From Betaproteobacteria bacterium (GTDB lineage Bacteria > Pseudomonadota > Gammaproteobacteria > Burkholderiales > SG8-39): 5,368 bases of DNA. Below the pieces are notes generated by a model. That model made no database searches. It was not told where the DNA came from and saw nothing but the letters and a program-made list of their open reading frames with translations. How positions within the stretch are numbered: the first letter of the stretch is position 1; the number at the start of each line of letters is the position of its first letter. A program made the translations under genes and the position numbers. Positions 1 through 5,149 of this stretch are shown piece after piece. The stretch is from the NCBI GenBank assembly GCA_009693435.1, contig SHXF01000174.1:1-5368 (forward strand), written 5' to 3'.

Positions 1-147
1 AATCACCCAAAAGGACATCTCTGCCGCCATGCACTACCTCAACCATCGCCCCAGAAAATGCCTCGGCTTCAAAACACCCCACGAAGTCTTCTGGAAGAAG
101 CTACACTCGCATCATAACGCGGTTGCACTTCAGACTTGAATCCGCCC
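1..147 (+). mobile_element. Right end of an IS30-family insertion sequence (partial)
   Basis: This stretch holds the last codons of an IS30-type transposase and the short sequence after its stop codon. In IS30-family elements the right inverted repeat usually lies at or just past the transposase stop. The sequence GGTTGCACTTCAGACTTGAA (121-140), continuing to CCGCCC at 147, has the look of such an end, and the stop codon lies inside it. The left end is outside the window, so the inverted repeat cannot be paired and the exact boundary near 147 is inferred. A target-site duplication cannot be tested for the same reason. Confidence 0.6.
2..139 (+). CDS. IS30-family transposase, C-terminal fragment
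   Basis: The open frame enters from the left edge and gives 45 residues before a TGA at 137-139. The segment LNHRPRKCLGFKTPHEVF is the well-known end of the DDE catalytic domain of IS30-family transposases, where the line 'N.RPRK.LG..TP.E.F' closes the RNase H-like fold around the last catalytic glutamate. That glutamate lies upstream of the window. The protein would cut and join the IS ends. The gene continues to the left, so its total length and integrity are unknown. The family call is firm from this motif; the specific IS name is not determined. The C-terminal tail (HSHHNAVALQT) overlaps the probable right inverted repeat of the IS, which is common in this family. Confidence 0.88.
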   Translation: MTQKDISAAMHYLNHRPRKCLGFKTPHEVFWKKLHSHHNAVALQT

Positions 148-214
148 AGAAATATACAGCAGGATGTAGTAACGTCCAATGGCATCGGCTTCACCTCAAG
201 ACAGGAGGGTAAGC

Positions 215-317
215 ATGGCCCGGCATTACTCAACCAAGAACTTCTTCCGGCAAATGCCAAATGTTCGCCGTGGTCTGGCTTCCAATAATCCCAGAGTATC
301 GTGACGGAAAGCAATGA
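215..317 (+). pseudogene. Truncated, frame-broken remnant of an accessory-element gene
   Basis: A strong Shine-Dalgarno (AGGAGGG, 203-209, 5 bases before the ATG) leads into MARHYSTKNFFRQMPN, which reads like a real N-terminus. From memory it resembles the start of large uncharacterised proteins carried on integrative elements of proteobacteria, where the text usually continues 'ALLARYF'. Here the similarity stops after about 16 residues, and the frame ends at a TGA at 302-304 (29 codons). In the next frame the stretch from 261 reads FAVVWLPIIPEYRDGKQ and ends with a TGA at 315-317. That stop overlaps the ATG of the following ORF (ATGA), a typical operon junction. I infer an internal deletion that is not a multiple of three and removed most of the gene, leaving its first and perhaps its last codons. 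Alternatively the downstream part is unrelated sequence, and the 29-codon peptide is made but has no function. Confidence 0.5.
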
Positions 318-667
318 TGGGACACATCCGCTTAGGGACTCTTCAGCGAACTCGACAATGGTTTCAGGTCCTTGACCTGATCGGGGCTGGCGCTGATACG
401 CCCGAAGTAGCGGCCGCGACGTTGGCAGCTTCCCAGCGCGGTCTGGTCAGCGCTGCAAAGGACTCAGACAAGCCAGCGCATCGCCTCCAGAAAATGTGGG
501 GCGAATTCGTCCGTCAGATCGAAAAAGAGAATAGCCTCAAGAAACTTTTCACCGACGACCATAAAGATAGGGACAGACAGAAGCTCTACGGCATTCGCCT
601 ACGGCCCGACGAGAAGCAAATCCTGCTCACCAGTCTTCCTGCACTGTTTCCGAAGCCCGCCAGCTAG
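314..667 (+). CDS. Hypothetical protein, possibly a chimera of two truncated genes
   Basis: A 117-residue ORF. The start is ATG at 314 or the adjacent ATG at 317; an in-frame stop at 302-304 rules out a longer form. The only ribosome-binding-like sequence is GGAAAG (306-311), very close to the start, so translation may depend on coupling to the remnant upstream through the ATGA overlap. There is no signal peptide or membrane segment. Residues 1 to about 50 (IRLGTLQRTRQWFQVLDLIG, then an alanine-rich helix) resemble, from memory, the N-terminus of another uncharacterised protein family of mobile elements, normally much longer. From about residue 52 the style changes: charged and helical, with FVRQIEKENSLKKLF followed by YGIRLRPDEKQILL. 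This suggests that a deletion fused an N-terminal piece to the C-terminal end of another gene. A terminator follows 26 bases after the stop. Function unknown. Confidence 0.5.
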   Translation: MMGHIRLGTLQRTRQWFQVLDLIGAGADTPEVAAATLAASQRGLVSAAKDSDKPAHRLQKMWGEFVRQIEKENSLKKLFTDDHKDRDRQKLYGIRLRPDEKQILLTSLPALFPKPAS

Positions 668-693
668 ACCGGCCCTCAATCCCAACGCTAAAC

Positions 694-716
694 CCGTCCG
701 CCTGGACGGTTTTTTT
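694..716 (+). terminator. Rho-independent terminator after the 314-667 ORF
   Basis: A perfect 6-bp stem (CCGTCC, 694-699, with GGACGG, 704-709) closes a 4-base GCCT loop and is followed directly by seven T (710-716). AAAC before the stem can extend pairing with the T run. It is placed correctly to end the transcript of the ORF upstream and isolates it from the alpA operon. Confidence 0.85.
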
Positions 717-727
717 GTTTATGCGTG

Positions 728-754
728 CTGGGGTGTGAAAAATTCACACCCCAG
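728..754. repeat. Perfect 12-bp palindrome with a 3-base centre
   Basis: CTGGGGTGTGAA (728-739) is matched exactly by its inverted copy TTCACACCCCAG (743-754) around AAA. There is no T-run on either side, so it is not a canonical intrinsic terminator, although it could help the terminator that ends at 716. The inner part, TGTGA-N5-TCACA, recalls CRP/FNR-type operators, but those use a 6-base centre (CRP) or another sequence (FNR). It lies about 135 bases upstream of alpA, so it may be an operator for the alpA operon, a recombination-protein site, or simply a hairpin. The structure is certain; the role is not. Confidence 0.7.
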
Positions 755-887
755 TCCCTCTGGTAAACCCTTTTTATACAAGTGGTTACAGTGCGTCTTT
801 TTGCGCTCTTCACAGGGCTCAATGAATCCTTGTGATGCCAGAAAATGCCTTATCGCGAAATCCAATTCCGCGTAGAAAGGCTCAACA
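755..887 (+). other. Leader region upstream of alpA, no clear promoter
   Basis: This gap must contain, or lie just downstream of, the promoter of the integration module. An AT-rich patch (TTTTTATACA, 771-780) could supply a -10 element, but no good -35 sits at 16-18 bases before it. TTGTGA (830-835) with TTATCG (850-855) is spaced too tightly. The ribosome binding site GAAAGG (875-880) lies 7 bases before the alpA ATG. A 41-codon ORF starting at 845 overlaps alpA in another frame and is probably accidental. Confidence 0.35.
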
Positions 888-1130
888 ATGACGCATACGA
901 TATTGAGACACCCAGCAGTCAAATCCCGCACGGGCCGATCCAGAAGCAGCACCTACACAGATATCGATGACGGACTTTTCGTCTCGCCGGTAGCGATAGG
1001 CGCTAGGGCTGTTGGCTTTCCGGAACATGAAGTCGAAGCGATTATCGTCGCGCGCATTGCCGGCAAAAGCAATGAAGAAATTCGCGCGCTGGTGGTGAAG
1101 CTCGAAGCCGCGCGCAAGGCTGCGGCGTAA
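888..1130 (+). CDS. AlpA-family (excisionase-like) DNA-binding regulator
   Basis: An 80-residue protein with the AlpA layout: an N-terminal ILR strand (residues 5-7), a winged helix-turn-helix (about 9-45) containing RTGRSRSSTY and IGARAVGF, and EVEAIIVARI (48-57) with a charged C-terminal helix. AlpA-type proteins bind DNA and, in prophages and islands, activate integrase or act as excisionase-like directionality factors. Some usually conserved positions differ: STIY is SSTY, FPKPV is FVSPV, and the usual tryptophans in 'GW' and 'EAWI' are F and I. It may therefore have altered specificity or be drifting. The start is set by GAAAGG at 875-880, 7 bases upstream. It is the first gene of the same-strand module that ends with the integrase, so regulation of excision is the natural inference. 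The family call is firm; the exact role is not. Confidence 0.85.
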   Translation: MTHTILRHPAVKSRTGRSRSSTYTDIDDGLFVSPVAIGARAVGFPEHEVEAIIVARIAGKSNEEIRALVVKLEAARKAAA

Positions 1131-1143
1131 GGGAGCGCGGACG

Positions 1144-1317
1144 ATGAACGCCGATCCGGTGCTCAGGCGCGTTGCGCATCACGGCGCGAACTGCGTAGGA
1201 CGCTGCCCGCGCGACGGGATTACCCCACCAGTGGCGGCAGTGCTTGCCCGTGGGCTTGCACGGCGGCGTGCAGTCGTTGGCGCGGCAGGGCGCAGCGGAA
1301 AGCGGGTGCAAGCATGA
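1144..1317 (+). CDS. Small hypothetical protein (57 aa) between alpA and the HTH gene
   Basis: A short ORF from ATG 1144 to TGA 1315-1317. Three features support it as a gene. A good Shine-Dalgarno (AAGGGAG, 1129-1135) sits 8 bases upstream and overlaps the alpA stop. The start is only 13 bases after alpA. Its stop overlaps the next gene's start as ATGA (1314-1317). The product begins MNADPVLRRVAHHGANCVG and has a Cys-x3-Cys pair (residues 17 and 21, CVGRC), then a short alanine- and arginine-rich basic tail. There is no membrane segment. It fills an otherwise empty 183-base gap in a tightly packed operon. I do not recognise a family with certainty; a small nucleic-acid-binding accessory of the integration module is a guess. 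Against it: the DNA is GC-rich and minus-strand frames are also open here, so chance openness is possible. Confidence 0.6.
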   Translation: MNADPVLRRVAHHGANCVGRCPRDGITPPVAAVLARGLARRRAVVGAAGRSGKRVQA

Positions 1318-1811
1318 CGCCTGCGCAGACGCTCAAGAAGAAGCGCACGCGCCACCCGAACCCACGTCTGGTCAAAATCCATCGCAACTACACGGTGGAG
1401 GAAATCGCCAAACTGTTTGGCAAGCACCGGAAAACCGTACATAACTGGGTCAAGAACGGGCTACCGACGATTGATGACAAGCGCCCCTTTCTGATCTTGG
1501 GCCACGAGCTTGTTGCCTATCTTCAAGCACGGCGCACGAAAAACAAGCGGTCTTGTCGGCCCGGTGAAATTTATTGTCTGCGCTGCCGCACGCCAAAGAT
1601 GCCAGCGGGGGGAATGGCGGATTTCGTGGCTATAACTGACACATCCGGCAACTTGATTGGCATGTGTCCGACCTGCGAGGCGTTGATGTACCAGCGCATA
1701 GGCTTGGCGAAATTAGCGCAGATTCGGGCGCAAATGAACATCACAATGCCGCAAGCACAGTCACGCATAGTTGATAGCGCACAACCCTGCGTGAACGTTA
1801 CCTTGAGATAG
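1314..1811 (+). CDS. Helix-turn-helix protein with zinc-ribbon-like motif, integrase-associated
   Basis: A 165-residue protein. Residues 1-24 are basic. Residues about 26-50 (YTVEEIAKLFGKHRKTVHNW) form a MerR/excisionase-type helix-turn-helix, followed by a wing (about 52-70: KRPFLILGHELVAYLQ). A spaced pair of CxxC motifs (C88/C91 in YCLRC and C118/C121 in CPTC) looks like a zinc ribbon; a helical C-terminus follows. Genes of this type are commonly found directly before a tyrosine integrase in proteobacterial elements, as here. The likely role is to bind the att or promoter region and help or direct recombination; this is inferred from context. The start ATG overlaps the stop of the 57-codon ORF, with GGAAAG (1297-1302) a weak, distant ribosome binding site, so translational coupling is likely. 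The gene is complete. Confidence 0.8.
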   Translation: MTPAQTLKKKRTRHPNPRLVKIHRNYTVEEIAKLFGKHRKTVHNWVKNGLPTIDDKRPFLILGHELVAYLQARRTKNKRSCRPGEIYCLRCRTPKMPAGGMADFVAITDTSGNLIGMCPTCEALMYQRIGLAKLAQIRAQMNITMPQAQSRIVDSAQPCVNVTLR

Positions 1812-1815
1812 GAGG
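1810..1815 (+). promoter_or_regulatory. Integrase ribosome binding site overlapping the upstream stop
   Basis: A perfect AGGAGG shares two bases with the TAG stop (1809-1811) of the helix-turn-helix gene and lies 8 bases before the integrase ATG at 1824. Ribosomes ending on the upstream gene would be positioned to start the integrase, so the two proteins are probably made together. Confidence 0.8.
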
Positions 1816-1823
1816 CACAGACC

Positions 1824-2939
1824 ATGACAACACACAACGCCAATAATGAGCGAATCAAGCGCCGTTACTTTGCTTACTTGAAAGAAGCTAAACGCCACAG
1901 CGAGCCTACGGTGGACGCGGTGGCAAAGGCGCTTAGCCGCTTTGAGACACACACCAAGTTCCGGGACTTCAAGGCGTTCCACTTCGAGCAGGCCATCGCC
2001 TTCAAGAAGCACTTGGCCGAGCAAACCGGGCTGCGCTCAGGGGAACGGTTAAGCAAGGCGACCTTGCACGCGACGCTGGCAAACCTGAAACGGTTTTTTC
2101 AATGGCTGGCCGGGCAGCCGGGCTACAAGTCGCGTTTTTCGTATTCCGATGCCGACTACTTCAACCTGTCCGATAAGGATACCCGCGTGGCCACGGCACG
2201 GCGGGAACAGCACGCGCCGACGCTGGAGCAGGTCAAGCACGTTATCGCGCAAATGCCTGCCACCACGGAGATCGAGCGCCGTAACCGCGCCTTGATTGCG
2301 TTTACGTTGCTCACCGGCGCGCGGGACAGGGCCATTGCTTCGATGAAGTTGAAGCATATCGACTTGACTGAAAACCGCGTTTATCAGGACGCGCGCGAGG
2401 TTCAGACCAAGTTCAGCAAGACGTTTCCGACGTACTTCTTTCCAGTCGGGGACGAGGTGCGCAAAATCGTAGCGGCATGGGTAACGTATTTGCGGGTGGA
2501 AAAGCTGTGGGGCAACAACGATCCGCTGTTTCCAGCAACGCTGGTCGCGTTGGGAGAATCCCAAAGGTTTGGCCCGGCTGGGTTAAAGCGCGAGCACTGG
2601 CGCAGCGCTGCGAGCATACGCAAGATTTTTCGTGAAGCCTTTACCTTGGCTGACCTGCCCTACTTCAACCCGCACAGTTTCAGGAATACAATGGTGCGGC
2701 TGGGCGAGGAGCGTTGCCAGACGCCGGAAGAATTCAAGGCATGGAGCCAGAATTTAGGCCATGAAAAGGTTTTGACGACGTTTTTCAGCTATGGTGAAGT
2801 GGCGATTCCGCGTCAGGGGGAGATTATCAAGGGCTTGGCTACCCAGCGACCGGCCAACGTGCCGGACGTGGCCGAATTCGCCAAAGCAGTTGCGCGGGAA
2901 ATGCGGCAGTCGCACGGAGAAGGTAAAGTAGTGCCTTGA
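1824..2939 (+). CDS. Tyrosine recombinase / site-specific integrase
   Basis: A 371-residue phage-type integrase that would catalyse integration and excision of the element through a 3'-phosphotyrosine intermediate. Residues about 10-100 form the N-terminal SAM-like core-binding domain (ending NLKRFFQWL). The catalytic domain spans about 130-330. Visible catalytic residues are R167 in TGARDRA, a lysine at K196 or K199 in the beta-hairpin (QTKFSKTF), H284 and R287 in NPHSFRNTM, H313 in LGHEKVLTTF, and the nucleophile Y323 in FFSYGE. The full set is present, so the enzyme is probably active. The start is fixed by AGGAGG at 1810-1815. The roughly 45-residue tail after Y323 is charged and may take part in protomer contacts. 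The gene ends the module and is followed directly by a repeat-rich, gene-free region where the att site is expected. The integrase class is certain; the target site is not known. Confidence 0.95.
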   Translation: MTTHNANNERIKRRYFAYLKEAKRHSEPTVDAVAKALSRFETHTKFRDFKAFHFEQAIAFKKHLAEQTGLRSGERLSKATLHATLANLKRFFQWLAGQPGYKSRFSYSDADYFNLSDKDTRVATARREQHAPTLEQVKHVIAQMPATTEIERRNRALIAFTLLTGARDRAIASMKLKHIDLTENRVYQDAREVQTKFSKTFPTYFFPVGDEVRKIVAAWVTYLRVEKLWGNNDPLFPATLVALGESQRFGPAGLKREHWRSAASIRKIFREAFTLADLPYFNPHSFRNTMVRLGEERCQTPEEFKAWSQNLGHEKVLTTFFSYGEVAIPRQGEIIKGLATQRPANVPDVAEFAKAVAREMRQSHGEGKVVP

Positions 2940-2961
2940 GAATCGCCTAGCAAAGTTGTTT

Positions 2962-2982
2962 TGGGGGTATCTATGGGGGTAT
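2962..2982 (+). repeat. Tandem TGGGGGTAT direct repeats next to the integrase
   Basis: Two exact copies of TGGGGGTAT (2962-2970 and 2974-2982) are spaced 12 bases start to start, 23 bases after the integrase stop. Direct repeats of this size next to an integrase gene commonly serve as integrase arm-type or accessory binding sites. The repeats are certain; their role is inferred from position. Confidence 0.65.
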
Positions 2983-3161
2983 TTCAGTAGTTCATACCAA
3001 CATAGATTCATATAAATCAAATAGTTACGTTGTCAGTGTGGTGCTGGCTCCCACCAGACCCGCATTCCAAGACATCCAATAACGTCCTGTAAGTAGCAGT
3101 TTTTCATAGCAGAAATTGCAAAAATCGAAGAATCCGCTGTGTCATTTCAACAAGGATTTCT
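2983..3161. other. Gene-free boundary region, putative att site of the element
   Basis: No ORF or tRNA is visible here. An AT-rich stretch (3004-3030) is followed by a TGGTG/CACCA inverted repeat (3039-3043 and 3052-3056). Next come three loosely similar units about 10 bases apart: ATTCCAA (3064-3070), ATCCAAT (3074-3080) and GTCCTGT (3084-3090). Regularly spaced short repeats just outside an integrase gene fit arm-type sites, and the genes to the right look chromosomal, so the element end probably lies between about 3000 and 3110. The crossover core cannot be placed without the other end of the element. The last bases carry the ribosome binding site of the reductase gene (AAGGA, 3152-3156). 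No convincing promoter is seen for that gene, so it may start in the upstream half or have been changed by the insertion. Confidence 0.45.
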
Positions 3162-4088
3162 ATGAAGGTTTGTGTGGTGGGCGCTGGTGGAGTAGGAGGC
3201 CTGCTTGCTGCGGTGTTGCGGCGGGCAGGAGTCGATGTCAGTCTTTTGGTAACCGAACGACACTTGACGGCGATTCGGCGCAAGGGCCTGGCTTTGATTG
3301 CCCCGAGCGGTCGATTCAGCGTTGAAATTCAAGCAGAGCTTGATCCGCACGCAATCGGCGCCTGTGACGTCGTTGTCGTGACTCCGAAGATGTGGGCCGT
3401 TGAAGCGATTGCGCCCACGCTCCGGCCGCTGCTGGGGGAAGACACCGCCGTCATTCCTGTCCAGAACGGTATCGATGCGCCAGGGATACTCGCCAAGGCT
3501 CTCGGCTGGGAGCACGTCGTCTATGGATCCGCGTCAATGAACGCCGCCATCGAGGAGCCCGGCGTAATCCGTCAACGCAATCCCAACCACACGATCACTG
3601 TGGCCGAGGCGAAGGGCATCGAATCCGCCAGACTGCTCAAGGTGAAGGAGACCTTCGGGGCTGCGGGTATTTCGGTCGAAATCGGCGCCGATGGTCCCAC
3701 GCTGCTATGGGACAAGTTCATCGGCCTGGTTTCGAACAGCTCGCTGTGCGCCCTGCTCCGATCGCCCATGGGTGTGGTGCAAAAGGACGACGACTGCTGG
3801 TCACTCTACACGGCCGTATTCAACGAGGTCGTTGCGGCGGGGCGCGCGGTCGGTATTTCGATCCCCGTGGAGAAGGCAGAGGCGCGGCTTGCGCGCGCGC
3901 GAACATCGCCACCGATGGTGATGCCCTCCATGGCTGTCGATCTGATGGCGGGCAATCGCCTGGAGTTGCCGTGGCTTGCTGGGCGAGTCAGGGAGCTTGG
4001 AAGGGAACACGGCATCCCTACGCCAGCGAATGATTTTATCTGGGCGGCGTTGAAGCCGTTTTTGTCTGGTAAGGCACCAGCGGGGTAA
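3162..4088 (+). CDS. Ketopantoate reductase (ApbA/PanE) family oxidoreductase
   Basis: A 308-residue NAD(P)H-dependent reductase. The N-terminus is a Rossmann fold with GAGGVG at residues 7-12, followed by VVVVTPK (70-76) and PVQNG (99-103), all standard for the family. The C-terminal helical domain has LLWDKFIGLVSNSS (181-194), where K185 and N192 match the catalytic lysine and substrate-binding asparagine region. It also has GNRLELPWLAG (264-274), where E268 matches the second catalytic residue, and PTPAND (286-291). The family reduces 2-dehydropantoate to pantoate for coenzyme A synthesis, but many paralogues act on other 2-keto acids. The common EID after the catalytic region is ELP here, and the partner gene is a flavin oxidoreductase, so a substrate other than ketopantoate is plausible. 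AAGGA (3152-3156) lies 5 bases before the ATG. Length is normal and the gene is complete. Confidence 0.85.
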   Translation: MKVCVVGAGGVGGLLAAVLRRAGVDVSLLVTERHLTAIRRKGLALIAPSGRFSVEIQAELDPHAIGACDVVVVTPKMWAVEAIAPTLRPLLGEDTAVIPVQNGIDAPGILAKALGWEHVVYGSASMNAAIEEPGVIRQRNPNHTITVAEAKGIESARLLKVKETFGAAGISVEIGADGPTLLWDKFIGLVSNSSLCALLRSPMGVVQKDDDCWSLYTAVFNEVVAAGRAVGISIPVEKAEARLARARTSPPMVMPSMAVDLMAGNRLELPWLAGRVRELGREHGIPTPANDFIWAALKPFLSGKAPAG

Positions 4089-4091
4089 TTC

Positions 4092-5063
4092 ATGCCAGTC
4101 ACCATCGCCGCCGGTATCGGCTTGATGGAGTACCCGTTCCGGACCGCCTCCGGTTTCTGGCGTTGGGTCGATCTGTGCGAGCAGGGCGGCGTCGACTCAA
4201 TATGGCAGAGCGACCGCTTGGTGAGCCGTACCCCGGTGCTGGAATGTATGACGGCCCTGGCCGCGATCGCCGGCCGCACGCGACGGATCAAGTTCGGCGT
4301 CAACGTCGTCGCGGTGGCGATGCGCGATCCGGTGCTGCTGGCCAAGCAATGCGCGACCATCGACGTGCTGTCCGAAGGCCGCATGCTGCCCGCCTTCGGC
4401 ATCGGCAGTCCGCGCGGACTGGAATGGGATGCCATGCACCTCGACCCTACCACGCGCGGCCGCAGGACCGACGAGGCGCTGGAGATCATTTCCCGGCTGT
4501 GGAAGGGCGAGAAGCTGACCTACGCCGGAAAGCACTTCCGGTTGACGAACGCCTTGATCTCGCCGCTGCCTGCCCAGACCGACCTTCCGATGTGGATCGG
4601 TGGATCGTCGGACGCGGCCGTTCGGCGGACGGTCAAATACGGCACTGGCTGGCAGGCGGGATCCGAGACGCCCGAGGCCGTCGGTCAGGTCATTGCTGCG
4701 ATCAAGGACGCCGCCACCACGGCCGGCCGCTCAATCGACGAGGATCACTACGGCGCTGCATTCGCCTATCGCTTTGGTGACCGGGACGATCCCGGCGTGG
4801 CGAAGGTGATGGAGCACTACAAAGCCCGCACCGGACGCGACGCTGGCGTGCATTTCGCCTTTGGCGATGCCGAGGCGATCATCCAGCGGATCGCGCGCTA
4901 CGTCGAGAATGGCGCATGTAAGTTCATTCTGCGCCCGGCGGCGGATGGGGACGAGGATATGTACACGCAGACCAAGCGGTTGGTGGAGGAGGTGCTGCCA
5001 CTCATGGCGGAGCGCTGGCCGCGGCGGGCGAAAAACCAGGGGGTAAACGGTCGGGCAGATTAA
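4092..5063 (+). CDS. LLM-class (luciferase-like) flavin-dependent oxidoreductase
   Basis: A 323-residue protein of the bacterial luciferase-like TIM-barrel family. Typical signatures in order are: GVDSIWQSDRL (33-43); RDPVLLAKQCATIDVLSEGR (78-97) with AFGIG (101-105); RGRRTDEALEIISRLW (122-137) followed by YAGKHF (144-149); and PMWIGGSS (166-173) near the flavin phosphate site. Such enzymes use FMN or F420 to oxidise or monooxygenate small molecules; in a proteobacterium FMN is more likely. There is no signal peptide, so it is probably cytoplasmic. The ATG lies 3 bases after the stop of the reductase gene, with only a weak GGGG (4081-4084) as ribosome binding site, so the two are probably one operon and translationally coupled. 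The substrate cannot be named. The last 15 or so residues are basic and glycine-rich, beyond the usual fold. The DNA is more GC-rich than that of the element genes. Confidence 0.9.
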   Translation: MPVTIAAGIGLMEYPFRTASGFWRWVDLCEQGGVDSIWQSDRLVSRTPVLECMTALAAIAGRTRRIKFGVNVVAVAMRDPVLLAKQCATIDVLSEGRMLPAFGIGSPRGLEWDAMHLDPTTRGRRTDEALEIISRLWKGEKLTYAGKHFRLTNALISPLPAQTDLPMWIGGSSDAAVRRTVKYGTGWQAGSETPEAVGQVIAAIKDAATTAGRSIDEDHYGAAFAYRFGDRDDPGVAKVMEHYKARTGRDAGVHFAFGDAEAIIQRIARYVENGACKFILRPAADGDEDMYTQTKRLVEEVLPLMAERWPRRAKNQGVNGRAD

Positions 5064-5066
5064 GGT

Positions 5067-5108
5067 CCTGAGATTCTGTTTCTGGCAACCTTAGAAGGTC
5101 TGCTCAGG
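5067..5108. other. Possible hairpin between convergent genes
   Basis: In the 86-base gap between the convergent genes, CCTGAG (5067-5072) pairs with CTCAGG (5103-5108), and within it ACCT (5088-5091) pairs with AGGT (5096-5099) around TAGA. There is no T-run, so this is not a classical terminator. It may help end transcription from either side or be chance. Confidence 0.25.
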
Positions 5109-5149
5109 CGCTAATTTTGAGCCGCGTTCGGTGGGCTGTAGCACGGCGC

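Noticed and set aside
129..158. Outward promoter at the IS end (TTCAGA, 18 bases, TATACA) driving the remnant gene
   Set aside because: Each hexamer matches the consensus at only about four of six positions, which is not enough to claim a promoter.
734..748. CRP/FNR-like operator inside the palindrome (TGTGA-N5-TCACA)
   Set aside because: The centre is 5 bases, while CRP sites need 6, and FNR sites have a different half-site; the larger palindrome explains the match.
719..952. 77-codon minus-strand ORF across the terminator-palindrome region and the alpA start
   Set aside because: It runs through the palindrome and antisense to alpA, and its product has no recognisable motif.
845..970. 41-codon ORF (MPYREIQFRVERL...) overlapping the start of alpA
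   Set aside because: It overlaps alpA in another frame, has no clear ribosome binding site and no recognisable family; alpA itself is well supported.
3036..3058. Possible tRNA 3' end (GGCTCCCACCA) in the boundary region
   Set aside because: There is no T-loop GTTCGA-type sequence, no anticodon arm and no matching acceptor strand upstream, so only the CCA-like end is present.
3806..4489. Long minus-strand ORF (227 codons) opposite the reductase and oxidoreductase genes
   Set aside because: It lies antisense to two well-supported family genes and crosses their junction; open antisense frames are common in GC-rich coding DNA.
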